In this document: positions 1 through 7,503 of the stretch, piece after piece | How positions within the stretch are numbered: the first letter of the stretch is position 1 | How the letters are laid out: each line of letters starts with the position of its first letter | NCBI GenBank assembly: GCA_012514255.1 | Contig: JAAZAP010000338.1 | Span: forward strand, 1 to 19,679 | Direction: 5' to 3' | Origin: Bacteroidales bacterium | GTDB taxonomy: Bacteria; Bacteroidota; Bacteroidia; Bacteroidales; VadinHA17 | DNA: 19,679 nucleotides | Program-made: the position numbers and the translations under genes | Notes under the pieces: generated by a model | Told to the model about the DNA's origin: nothing | Database searches by the model: none | What the model saw: only the letters and a program-made list of their open reading frames with translations

Positions 1-84
1 AAGAAGCCTCAACCTGAAACTGACAGCACAATTCTGACGTATAAGGATGTCAGAGCAACATTTATTCTTAATTTCGTATCCTGA
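1..84 (+). CDS. C-terminal end of a gene cut by the window edge, possibly TonB-like
   Basis: An open frame enters from the left edge in frame 1 and stops with TGA at 82-84, giving about 27 residues that end in ATFILNFVS. The alternating hydrophobic residues of this last strand resemble the end of the next protein (FLTFVFVSQY), so a second TonB-like C-terminal domain is possible. The stop overlaps the ATG of the next gene by one base (TGATG at 82-86), which implies one transcript and coupled translation. There is too little sequence to name a family with confidence. Confidence 0.6.
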   Translation, partial: KKPQPETDSTILTYKDVRATFILNFVS

Positions 85-824
85 TGAACAGGTTTGAGAT
101 CACATTTACAGCCATCATGGCCACAATTATAATACATCTGACTGTGGCTGTGATCTTTGTGTCTGTCAAGATTTCAGCCCTGAAACGTGAGATCGCGGCT
201 GAAATCATCCTCTCATTTGATGAAGAGCTTCCTGATCCGGATATGGAGAAAGCCCTTGAGCTGGCGAAGAGCGACCTGTTTGCCGGAGCCTCTGCCGATG
301 AGCTGGTGAACATCATTAAGAACATTGCCGATAGGCCGTTGGATATTGATCCAAAGGAGTACGAAAACATGGTCAAGGAGGAGATGATCAAGAGCGGACT
401 GTTAAATGAAAAGAACTTCATTGATGACAGGAAGATGGCGGAGGAAACCGGGGCAGAGGAGATACCCATACCTGAGGAGGAGGTAACTCCCCAGGTGACT
501 GAAAAGAACGAGAAGCCTGAAGAGAAGGGCACATTCAGGGGGCCTACACGTATATTCTATGACCTTGCCGGGCGGCATCATATATACCTGCCAATACCTA
601 TCTATAAATGTGAGGGAGCAGGTCAGATCACTCTTGCCATTGTGGTTGACCGAAACGGAACAGTACTTAAGGCAGACCCCGCATCAAAACTATCATCCAC
701 AAGGGATCCGTGCCTCATTGAAACGGCAGTGGAACATGCCTTCAAAACCCGGTTCAATGCAGATCAGAGTGCCCCGGAAAAGCAGGGAGGATTTCTTACC
801 TTTGTATTTGTATCACAATACTGA
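84..824 (+). CDS. TonB-like energy transducer protein
   Basis: This 246-residue protein has a short cytoplasmic start, one membrane segment at about residues 9-29, a linker, and a TonB C-terminal-like domain at about 155-246. In that domain a strand (QITLAIVVDRNGTVL) is followed by a DPCLIETAVEHAFKTRFN helix and a closing strand, the usual pattern of Bacteroidota TonB proteins. Two cysteines, 176 and 210, could pair in the periplasm. TonB proteins carry proton-motive energy from ExbB/ExbD to outer-membrane transporters, and that role is inferred here. The linker is unusual: it is rich in Glu (about residues 118-148) rather than the Pro/Lys typical of TonB. Its ATG overlaps the upstream stop. 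It ends 5 bp from a convergent gene. Confidence 0.85.
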   Translation: MNRFEITFTAIMATIIIHLTVAVIFVSVKISALKREIAAEIILSFDEELPDPDMEKALELAKSDLFAGASADELVNIIKNIADRPLDIDPKEYENMVKEEMIKSGLLNEKNFIDDRKMAEETGAEEIPIPEEEVTPQVTEKNEKPEEKGTFRGPTRIFYDLAGRHHIYLPIPIYKCEGAGQITLAIVVDRNGTVLKADPASKLSSTRDPCLIETAVEHAFKTRFNADQSAPEKQGGFLTFVFVSQY

Positions 825-829
825 CAACA

Positions 830-1552
830 TCAGAAAAGAGTTCCCTGTACCGGGTAGGTATAGGGCATGATGAGCTCCGGTCTGTTGCGGTCGGCACGCA
901 TGTTCGTTATCAGTGGACTGACGGTATGGGCTGCCAGCATCTCCGAATCTACCGGTTCCATGAGCAATGAAAGGTCACTGGCATTCACGCCTTCGCTGAG
1001 CCATATATCTTCAGCCGCAGGGAGCAGTATTACCGGCATCCGTCGCTTCGTGTTGTGTATCTCTTCCATGAGTTCATTGGCCCGTGTGGTGACTACGGAA
1101 AAGGTGTTCAGCGTAATCCCTCCCTGCATGCCCCATGAGTCCCATATCCCTGCCAGTGAGAACATGTCTTCTCCCTTAAGTGTAATATACCAGGGTATCT
1201 TGCGCCCCCCCAGGTGCTGCCACTCGAAGAAGCCTCGTACAGGCACCAGGCAACGCCGGGAGGCGAATGATTCCCTGAAGGCCGGCTTGGAAGCGATGGT
1301 CTCCGAACGGGCATTGAAGGTCTTGATCATTATTTCTTTTGCCTCCTGCTCATCAGCTGCCCAGGAAGGAACAAGCCCCCACCTGAACAGCCTGATGCCG
1401 GCACCGCGGTCCGAACACACAACAGGCAAAGAGGGAAGGCTGTAAGCATGGTAATAGTAACTCGGCCTGTACCTGTCGTGATCAATTAACTCACTGCCGT
1501 AACGCTCTTCGAGCTCTTCCCTGACAATATTTACATTAACAGTAAAACACAC
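830..1552 (-). CDS. SRAP domain protein (YedK/HMCES type, abasic-site crosslinking)
   Basis: This 240-residue protein fits the SOS response-associated peptidase (SRAP) family. Members bind abasic sites in single-stranded DNA and form a thiazolidine crosslink through Cys2, which protects the lesion. All the expected active-site residues are visible: Cys2 directly after the initiator, Asn80 in FNARSET, Glu110 in GFFEW and His166 in IHNTKRRMPVIL; their spacing matches E. coli YedK. The start codon is GTG at 1550-1552. It is fixed by the need to expose Cys2 and by an AAAGGAG ribosome-binding sequence just upstream. The N-terminus is MCFTV, not the common MCGR. It lies 36 bp downstream of the hydrolase gene on the same strand and is probably cotranscribed. 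No LexA-type operator was recognised. Confidence 0.93.
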   Translation of the reverse strand: MCFTVNVNIVREELEERYGSELIDHDRYRPSYYYHAYSLPSLPVVCSDRGAGIRLFRWGLVPSWAADEQEAKEIMIKTFNARSETIASKPAFRESFASRRCLVPVRGFFEWQHLGGRKIPWYITLKGEDMFSLAGIWDSWGMQGGITLNTFSVVTTRANELMEEIHNTKRRMPVILLPAAEDIWLSEGVNASDLSLLMEPVDSEMLAAHTVSPLITNMRADRNRPELIMPYTYPVQGTLF

Positions 1553-1559
1553 CTGAGTA

Positions 1560-1566
1560 CTCCTTT
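1560..1566 (-). promoter_or_regulatory. Shine-Dalgarno sequence that supports the GTG start of the SRAP gene
   Basis: On the minus strand AAAGGAG lies 7 bases upstream of the GTG codon at 1552. Strong Shine-Dalgarno sequences are uncommon in Bacteroidota, so this one helps to decide the start. It also suggests that the gene is translated independently of the hydrolase upstream. Confidence 0.6.
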
Positions 1567-1588
1567 AGGCAGAATAACCAGTTTAAAT

Positions 1589-2887
1589 TCAGAATCCCAG
1601 AGGCACAGGAGCCGAATAGGCGAACAGGTCTGTCTCAGGCCATTGATTCACCCTGTGCAGGAATTTGCCCATCATCTGATCAATGTCTGATGACAGTTCA
1701 GGACCGTTCCAGGCACTGCTGTTCATCAGGACGACCCAGGCGGTGCCGTCAGGCATTCTCTTCATCATGGCCGTTGTGCCTGCAAAAGATCCGGTGCGCC
1801 ACCAGGTGCCGTTTGAGAGTGTAGCCCTCCACCCTACTGGAGCATAACCGTTGTAGACATCTGTCATGAACTCAATGCTCTCCGGGGCAAGTATATCTTT
1901 AGGATGATCGAACCCGTCTACAGCCATCAGCAGTCTCATCAGATCAGGGGCAGTAGCCACCCATCCTCCTGCTGCACCAAGGGTCTCTATGTCATTCCCT
2001 CCCCTGCTTGCCGGAACCATCTCCCCGGTACCATAGACCGAAAGCTTCATGGGTGCATTATCAACCTCATAATAAGATACTTCAAGAGGAAGTGCATTCT
2101 CCGGCATGTTGTGACCTAAAGCCATGTCATATATGCCCAGCGGTTCAAGGATTTTCATCCTGCAATAGGTCTCATAATCCATTCCCGATGCCTTCTCCAC
2201 CACCAGGCCAAGGATACTGTACCCGAGATTGCTGTATGACTGACCTGAGCCGGGAGTGAAGTGCAGGTTCTTGCTCAGTGCGAACCTGATGATTGTCTTA
2301 AGGTCAACAGGCATCTGAACATCGAGGGTACGGGCAACCACCTCGGGCATGAACATCTGATCACCGTAGCGTTGTGACCATCCTCCTTCATGTGCCAGAA
2401 GGTGACCCACAGTAATGTCAAAAACACGCCTGTCTTTCGGATGGGCAAAGAGCGTGTCGTCCAGTATGGCACCGGATCCGAATACCTTATCATTAATAGA
2501 GAGTTGCCCTTCTTCCTGCAATTTCATCACAGCAACCGCAGTGACCAGTTTGGAGACACTGGCAACGCGAAAACGGTGATAAGGCTCCACGGGCAGTGAG
2601 TCAGGCAGGGAGGCGTAGCCAAACCCACGGGCATAAAGAAGTTTTCCCTCCCTGGCCACAGCCACGGATGCTCCCTTGATGTCCCAATGCTTCATAAACC
2701 AGTCAACCCCCTTTTCTGCGCTGTTAAAGGCATCACCTTCACTGAGAGAGTTATCTATGCGCAGCCGGGCAGGAACAGTGCTTCGACCAATGACAGCATA
2801 CTGTTCAGTTCCAACCTCTGGAACAAAAAGAAGAAGTATCAGAAGTATGATAACGAGGTTGCGCATTGATTTTGGAGAAAGGTTCAT
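1589..2887 (-). CDS. Exported serine hydrolase, beta-lactamase / penicillin-binding-like family
   Basis: From the chosen ATG at 2887 the protein has 432 residues. It begins with a signal sequence (MRNLVIILLILLLFVPEVG after a short lead), so it should act in the periplasm or outside the cell. It has the three elements of the class C beta-lactamase / D-Ala-D-Ala carboxypeptidase / EstB fold: SVSK with Ser110 and Lys113 as nucleophile and general base, YSN at 218-220, and RTG at 364-366 in the place of KTG/HTG. The family includes beta-lactamases, carboxypeptidases, D-amino peptidases and esterases, so substrate cannot be deduced. No lipobox is present. The frame stays open upstream to 2974, but that would put a polar stretch before the signal. 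ATG 2866 is an alternative start. The gene diverges from the ankyrin gene. Confidence 0.88.
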   Translation of the reverse strand: MNLSPKSMRNLVIILLILLLFVPEVGTEQYAVIGRSTVPARLRIDNSLSEGDAFNSAEKGVDWFMKHWDIKGASVAVAREGKLLYARGFGYASLPDSLPVEPYHRFRVASVSKLVTAVAVMKLQEEGQLSINDKVFGSGAILDDTLFAHPKDRRVFDITVGHLLAHEGGWSQRYGDQMFMPEVVARTLDVQMPVDLKTIIRFALSKNLHFTPGSGQSYSNLGYSILGLVVEKASGMDYETYCRMKILEPLGIYDMALGHNMPENALPLEVSYYEVDNAPMKLSVYGTGEMVPASRGGNDIETLGAAGGWVATAPDLMRLLMAVDGFDHPKDILAPESIEFMTDVYNGYAPVGWRATLSNGTWWRTGSFAGTTAMMKRMPDGTAWVVLMNSSAWNGPELSSDIDQMMGKFLHRVNQWPETDLFAYSAPVPLGF

Positions 2888-3015
2888 ATGGTACTTCAAT
2901 ACTGAAAACGGCGGTAAAAATAGGATATTATGCCTGTCAAACCCAATCAAAGCATCATTTTTGTCAACCGGCAAAAAAAAATATCAACAAAATAGGCAAG
3001 CTGATAAACAGAAAG

Positions 3016-3023
3016 TAAATTTG
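3016..3023 (+). promoter_or_regulatory. Candidate Bacteroidota -7 box for the ankyrin gene
   Basis: TAAATTTG matches the TAnnTTTG consensus and ends only 5 bases before the ATG at 3029. No TTTG-like -33 element is at the usual 19-21 bp distance. If used, the transcript would be leaderless or nearly so. Confidence 0.4.
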
Positions 3024-3028
3024 TATAC

Positions 3029-4534
3029 ATGATATCTGCAGTAAGAAAATCGATTGTTCTGATAATACTTATTATCCCGGGGGTCAACCTGAGAGCGCAG
3101 ACCAACTCGCTGGTGACTGATTCAATAACAAACAGAATTAAGGAAATACTTGAGGTGTACAACTCCTACTCAGTCTATGTTGACACCTCTGAATACGTTC
3201 ATTTCCATGAGGAGGCAGACAACATCAATTTTCAGATTGCCTCATCTATGGGAGCATGCAATGAGATCATCAGGTTTTATGTCAGGGGAGCTGATGTCAA
3301 CACATTTGCAGGGGAGACTGCCAGACCGCTTCACTATGCAGTCAATTCAGGCAAATGGGAGGCGGTGGAGATACTGTTGTTGCTGGGTGCCGATCCTGAC
3401 AGCCATGATATGTATGGCAACACGCCACTGATTATCGCGGTGAGAGCAAATGCCACTGACATTGCAGAAAAACTGATTCGTTACGGGGCCAATCCGGAAG
3501 AGGGTGACCGGTTTAACTCAGCACCCCTTCATCATGCCGCAGCAATAGGTAATTTTCTGATGGCAGACATGCTGATCTATTATGATTCGCCCACGGAACT
3601 GTATGACAGTGAAGGAAACACACCTCTCATGACCGGAGTTTGTTTTGGTTACCATGATATCGTTGACCTCCTTCTGCAGTCCGGGGCTGACCCCAACACT
3701 GCAGACCGGAGGGGTTACACCCCGCTGATGGCGGCATCGCAGAACGGAGATACACTGATGATGAGTATACTGATTAATGCCGGAGCCAGTCTCTACACTG
3801 TCAACAATGAAGGAGTAAACGCGTTGGGGTGTTCTGTCATTGCATCACAGGAGGAGTCTGTCAGATATCTGCTTGAAAGGGGTAACAGCTGGAATGGCTC
3901 AGACGGCACCAATTCGGATCCCTTGACCCTTGCCAATACATACGGCCGTTCGGGAATACTCAGGATGATGCTTGACCACGGAATGGAAGGAAAAAGAATA
4001 ATCTCCTTCAATGAACTTTCGTTCTCTGCCGGCACCATGATCACATCCAACTACAGCATGGCCGGGGGAGCTGTCTCTGTCGCCAGTCCGGGCATACATA
4101 CCGGAATAACCCTGGGTGCCTGGGCCAATCCCTTCAATCAGCGCATGCTCGTAAAGGATGATGATACGTATTACCAGTACAGCGTTAAATCCACGGTGAT
4201 ATATACAGGTCTCTTCAGGGAGTTCATGTTAAGCCCGGCCTACAGCAAAGTCAAAATCCAATCCACGGCAGCGCTTTCTGCAGGGTACAGGTTCCACTCC
4301 CTCTATGAGGGGACGGAAGAGCGTCCTGACAACAGCCTTCTTCTAATGCCATCTGCAGATATAGGGATAAGCATCCGCAACCTGGGAGTGAATGCGGGCA
4401 TTTCCTACCTCAGAATGCCATTCCACAGGGCCGGACCGGTATGGATGACTCTGAAGATTACATTTACATTCACACGCCCCGCTGACGATTATTCATTAAA
4501 AAGGGTCAGACTCTACAACTATGAGCAGAACTAG
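3029..4534 (+). CDS. Exported ankyrin-repeat protein with beta-rich C-terminal domain
   Basis: This 501-residue protein has a signal peptide at about residues 1-23 (MISAVRKSIVLIILIIPGV, cleavage near LRA-Q). Ankyrin repeats occupy about 63-321: recurring units such as ETARPLHYAVNSGKWEAVEILLLLGADP, GNTPLIIAVRANATDIAEKLIRYGANP and GYTPLMAASQNG are clear (each shown in part). From about 325 to 483 the sequence changes to alternating hydrophobic and polar strands with aromatic ends, like an outer-membrane or other beta-sheet domain. Ankyrin repeats bind proteins, and the export signal places them in the periplasm. The stop overlaps the start of the next gene by 14 bp. The target and the nature of the C-terminal domain are unknown; a small barrel is inference only. 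Confidence 0.85.
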   Translation: MISAVRKSIVLIILIIPGVNLRAQTNSLVTDSITNRIKEILEVYNSYSVYVDTSEYVHFHEEADNINFQIASSMGACNEIIRFYVRGADVNTFAGETARPLHYAVNSGKWEAVEILLLLGADPDSHDMYGNTPLIIAVRANATDIAEKLIRYGANPEEGDRFNSAPLHHAAAIGNFLMADMLIYYDSPTELYDSEGNTPLMTGVCFGYHDIVDLLLQSGADPNTADRRGYTPLMAASQNGDTLMMSILINAGASLYTVNNEGVNALGCSVIASQEESVRYLLERGNSWNGSDGTNSDPLTLANTYGRSGILRMMLDHGMEGKRIISFNELSFSAGTMITSNYSMAGGAVSVASPGIHTGITLGAWANPFNQRMLVKDDDTYYQYSVKSTVIYTGLFREFMLSPAYSKVKIQSTAALSAGYRFHSLYEGTEERPDNSLLLMPSADIGISIRNLGVNAGISYLRMPFHRAGPVWMTLKITFTFTRPADDYSLKRVRLYNYEQN

Positions 4535-4940
4535 CATAATCCTGGCAATTCTGATACTGCTGCTCTTCTCATGCGAGGAGGGATACTTTACCAATTGCGG
4601 TCAATGCTATGAATCAGGCAACTATGACGTGAGGCTCAGGATCAACCTCCGGAATCCGGAACGCATTCCCGAGAACCCGGTAGTTACATTGTATGAGGGC
4701 CCTGTCAGTGACGGGATAATACTTGAAAAGTATAATATCATTGATCCCAACGCTGTAATCTACTATGATGCAATCCTCTACAAGGATTATTCAGCAACAC
4801 TGGAATTCAGGTATGACGGGAAAAACTACGTCACCACTGCCGGAGCCTGTCCGAAAGTGCGGTATGACGAAACTACCTGTGAAGAGCCTTGCTGGTATGT
4901 CTATGATAATATCCTCGACCTGAGGTTACGGTATGACTAG
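4521..4940 (+). CDS. Small cysteine-rich lipoprotein of unknown function
   Basis: This 139-residue protein starts with a type II signal peptide, with LLFSC at residues 14-18 and Cys18 as the likely lipidated residue. The mature part has five more cysteines: Cys26 and Cys29 (CGQC), Cys110, Cys120 and Cys124 (CEEPC). Between them are mostly beta strands. Paired disulfides, or a metal site using the two CxxC/CxxxC groups, are possible. The ATG lies inside the end of the ankyrin gene (14-bp overlap), so translation is coupled and the two products probably work together at the envelope. I do not recognise a family. Confidence 0.8.
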   Translation: MSRTSIILAILILLLFSCEEGYFTNCGQCYESGNYDVRLRINLRNPERIPENPVVTLYEGPVSDGIILEKYNIIDPNAVIYYDAILYKDYSATLEFRYDGKNYVTTAGACPKVRYDETTCEEPCWYVYDNILDLRLRYD

Positions 4941-4983
4941 CAGACCGGGCCGGCAGGCGGCATCCATTGCCAACTCAATAGGT

Positions 4984-5754
4984 TTATAGCCGAAGTGTAA
5001 GCAGCAACTGGCGCAGCTCGTTGGGAGTCACATCCTCCTGGATCTTGCCGGCATCAGCAACCGAGATCCTTCCCCGCTCCTCTGAAACTATGATGACAAC
5101 AGCATCTGTCTGTTCGGTAAGTCCTATCCCTGCGCGATGACGCATTCCGAAACGTGCCGGCAGCCCGGTCTGGTCGGTGGATGGAAGGGGGCAGCGGGCG
5201 GCAAAGATCTTTCCGTTCTGTATCAGCACGGCTCCGTCATGCAGGGGCGAGCCTTTGTAAAAGATGGTTTTGAGCAGTTCGTCGGTTACCAGCGCGTTGA
5301 GCAGTTCCCCGCCGTCAGAGTAGATATCCAGCAGGCTTGTCCTGCCCACGGCAATGAGAGCACCGGTACGTGACTGGGCCATGGATTCCACCGCATGGAC
5401 AACCTCTTCAACGATCTGGCTTGTAGACTGGTCAACACCACCTGAGGGGAAATACCTGTCAAATGAGAACCTGTTTCGGCTGATGTACCTGTTACCAATA
5501 GCCAGCAGAAACCTTCTTATCTCCTGCTGAAACACAATAATAAGCGCAATCACCCCCACACCTATCACCTGTCCTATTATGGCGCTTATCAGCTCCATAT
5601 TGAGAGCCTTGACCACAAGCCAGAAGAGGTAGACAAAAAAGATACCCAGAAAGATGCTGAACGCTGCCGTTCCCCTTATAAGGCGATACAACTGGTAAAA
5701 AATGATTGCTACCAGGAAGATATCAATTATATCAAGGATTGTGAACTCGAACAT
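4984..5754 (-). CDS. cdaA: Diadenylate cyclase, CdaA type
   Basis: This membrane protein of 256 residues makes the second messenger c-di-AMP from two ATP. Three hydrophobic segments fill residues 10-80. The cytoplasmic DAC (DisA_N) domain follows, with both signature motifs: DGA at 173-175 in SPLHDGAVLI and RHR at 205-207 in GMRHRAGIG. Length and layout match CdaA (YbbP). The ATG at 5754 is preferred; a TTG at 5778 would add eight residues. The gene lies 26 bp downstream of folP on the same strand and is probably cotranscribed. In other bacteria c-di-AMP controls potassium and osmolyte balance and cell-wall stress; no cognate phosphodiesterase or CdaR regulator is visible in this window. Confidence 0.95.
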   Translation of the reverse strand: MFEFTILDIIDIFLVAIIFYQLYRLIRGTAAFSIFLGIFFVYLFWLVVKALNMELISAIIGQVIGVGVIALIIVFQQEIRRFLLAIGNRYISRNRFSFDRYFPSGGVDQSTSQIVEEVVHAVESMAQSRTGALIAVGRTSLLDIYSDGGELLNALVTDELLKTIFYKGSPLHDGAVLIQNGKIFAARCPLPSTDQTGLPARFGMRHRAGIGLTEQTDAVVIIVSEERGRISVADAGKIQEDVTPNELRQLLLTLRL

Positions 5755-5780
5755 ATCCGTACGGGCAGTGCCCGACAAAT

Positions 5781-6635
5781 TTAAGAATAATGATCAAATA
5801 GGGGGCCGGCAGGGTAAATCTTTTCGAAAAGTGTAACTACCTCTCTTGCCTCATGGACATCATGCACTCTCAGTATCGAGGCGCCGTTAATAAGGGCTGC
5901 CATGTTGAGGGCTGAGGTACCGTTGAGTGCCTCGTCGGGTGTTACCCCGAGCGTTTTCCAAATCATTGATTTGCGCGAGAGTCCCGCTAGAAGAGGAAGT
6001 CCCGCGATCTTAAACTCGGAAAATCTCCTCAACATCTCAAAATTATGCTCAGGAGTCTTTCCGAAGCCAAACCCGGGGTCAAGGATGACGTCCTTCACTC
6101 CTGCCTTTTTGAGCGGTGCCAGCCTCTTACCGAACCAGGCCAGGATATCCGCCACCACATCGTCATACATGGGATCAATCTGCATTGTGCCCGGTGTTCC
6201 CTGCATATGCATCATTATGTAGGGCACATTCAGCCTTGTAACAAGAGGGAACATCCCGGCATCCATCTCACCTCCGGAAATATCATTGATGATTGATGCT
6301 CCCGAATGTACCACGACAGCTTCAGCCACTGAGGCCCTGTATGTATCAACTGAGATCACGGCATAAGGGAAACGGTTTTTTATCAGCTCTGTCGCCCAGC
6401 AGACCCGCTCCCTCTCCAGTGGCTCAGGCACTTCCCCGGACCCCGGGCGGGTTGAACAGCCACCGACATCCAGGATGTCCGCACCATCCTCCAGCATTTT
6501 TGATGCAACCATCAGTATATCCTCGTCACCGGTATGCCGGCTCCCGGCATAGAAGGAATCATCCGTGACATTGATGATCCCCATCACCTTTGGCCTCGAG
6601 AGATCAATCAACCTTCCTCCTGCATTGATATTCAT
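5781..6635 (-). CDS. folP: Dihydropteroate synthase
   Basis: FolP joins p-aminobenzoate to 6-hydroxymethyl-dihydropterin diphosphate in folate synthesis and is the sulfonamide target. The TIM-barrel signatures are present in order (284-residue form): VMGIINVTDDSFYAGS near residue 17, GGCSTRPGS near 58, IISGG-type NDISGG, MMHMQGTPGTMQ near 141, DPGFGFGK at 186-193, LSRKS at 219-223 and RVHD at 256-259. Cys replaces the Glu found in the ESTRPG motif of many homologues, a position that varies. The ATG at 6635 gives the N-terminus usual for the phylum; ATGs at 6659 and 6671 in the same frame are alternatives. It is the first gene of a likely folP-cdaA unit and diverges from tmk. Confidence 0.95.
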   Translation of the reverse strand: MNINAGGRLIDLSRPKVMGIINVTDDSFYAGSRHTGDEDILMVASKMLEDGADILDVGGCSTRPGSGEVPEPLERERVCWATELIKNRFPYAVISVDTYRASVAEAVVVHSGASIINDISGGEMDAGMFPLVTRLNVPYIMMHMQGTPGTMQIDPMYDDVVADILAWFGKRLAPLKKAGVKDVILDPGFGFGKTPEHNFEMLRRFSEFKIAGLPLLAGLSRKSMIWKTLGVTPDEALNGTSALNMAALINGASILRVHDVHEAREVVTLFEKIYPAGPLFDHYS

Positions 6636-6721
6636 ATGTAACTGGTTAAAAATTTGCATAAAGATAATCATTGGCCGTGTTCAGGGCCAGGTAATGCGCT
6701 TTCCATTGCTGCCAAAATAAG

Positions 6722-6729
6722 TATATTTG
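6722..6729 (+). promoter_or_regulatory. Candidate -7 box for the tmk operon
   Basis: TATATTTG fits TAnnTTTG. A weak -33 element, TTTC at 6700-6703, lies 18 bp upstream. The inferred transcript would have a leader of about 80 bases before the tmk ATG at 6814. The 6636-6813 intergenic region shows no other clear feature. Confidence 0.45.
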
Positions 6730-6813
6730 CTTCAGGCAAAGCTGCAGACGCCGGATCAATGCAATCTTTTGTACATTCTACCGGTGCAGGGCGTTAACAA
6801 TAAACAGGCAGGA

Positions 6814-7503
6814 ATGAAACTAATTGTAATTGAAGGACTGGATGGAGCGGGTAAATCTACCCAGATCTCCCTGCTCAAGGAGTGGTTTGCAGAGAGAAAC
6901 CTGCAGTGCAGATATATCCATTTCCCACGCACTGACGCACCTTACTTCGGTGAGCTGATAGCTCGTTTCCTCCGGGGTGAGTTCGGAAATATTGATACTG
7001 TTGATCCTTACCTGGTAGCAATGCTTTACGCAGGCGACAGGAAAGATGCTGCCATGATGATAGAAACATGGCTTGAAGAGAAATACTTTGTTGTCCTTGA
7101 CCGTTATACTTACTCCAACATAGCCTATCAGTGCGCAAAGATGCCCACTGAAACAGAGGCAGGGAGACTCAGGGAGTGGATCCTGAATCTTGAGTTCAAC
7201 CATTTTGGTATCCCAAAACCGGATATCAATATTTTCCTTGACGTCCCCTTCAGATTTACAGAAGAAAAACTGAAAAACAGGAGGCTTGGAGATGACAGAA
7301 CATATCTTATGGGAAGCAGTGATATACATGAGAGCAGCCTCGAATTCCAGAGACGGGTGAGGGATATCTATGCGGCTGTGGCAGCCGTGGATGAGAGCCT
7401 GCAGGTTATAAGCTGCCGTGATGATGATGACCGCATGCCACCGCCTGATGTAATATTCAGTATGATCATGAATAAACTTAAGGAAAAAAATATTCTCAGA
7501 TGA
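6814..7503 (+). CDS. tmk: Thymidylate kinase (dTMP kinase)
   Basis: This 229-residue enzyme phosphorylates dTMP to dTDP, an essential step towards dTTP. The P-loop GLDGAGKST is at residues 8-16, the DRYTYSN motif (DRYxxS) at 96-102 and FLDVP at 141-145. An Arg-rich lid follows (KLKNRRLGDDR), and the C-terminal third keeps the IHE...FQ pattern of this subfamily. It is about 20 residues longer than E. coli Tmk. The ATG at 6814 is chosen because it puts the P-loop at the usual distance; a TTG further up would add a non-conserved extension. It overlaps the next gene by 4 bp (ATGA), so it heads an operon with the membrane protein and tpiA. Confidence 0.93.
   Translation: MKLIVIEGLDGAGKSTQISLLKEWFAERNLQCRYIHFPRTDAPYFGELIARFLRGEFGNIDTVDPYLVAMLYAGDRKDAAMMIETWLEEKYFVVLDRYTYSNIAYQCAKMPTETEAGRLREWILNLEFNHFGIPKPDINIFLDVPFRFTEEKLKNRRLGDDRTYLMGSSDIHESSLEFQRRVRDIYAAVAAVDESLQVISCRDDDDRMPPPDVIFSMIMNKLKEKNILR

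Noticed and set aside
68..532. A 154-residue minus-strand frame very rich in Ser and Phe
   Set aside because: It mirrors the Glu/Lys-rich TonB-like gene and has no support as a protein.
867..1445. A 192-residue open frame on the plus strand across the SRAP gene
   Set aside because: It is antisense to a protein with complete catalytic motifs and shows no family features of its own.
1589..2887. A dedicated antibiotic-resistance beta-lactamase
   Set aside because: The SxxK, YxN and RTG motifs place it only in the wide serine hydrolase superfamily, and no resistance-gene context or mobile element is present.
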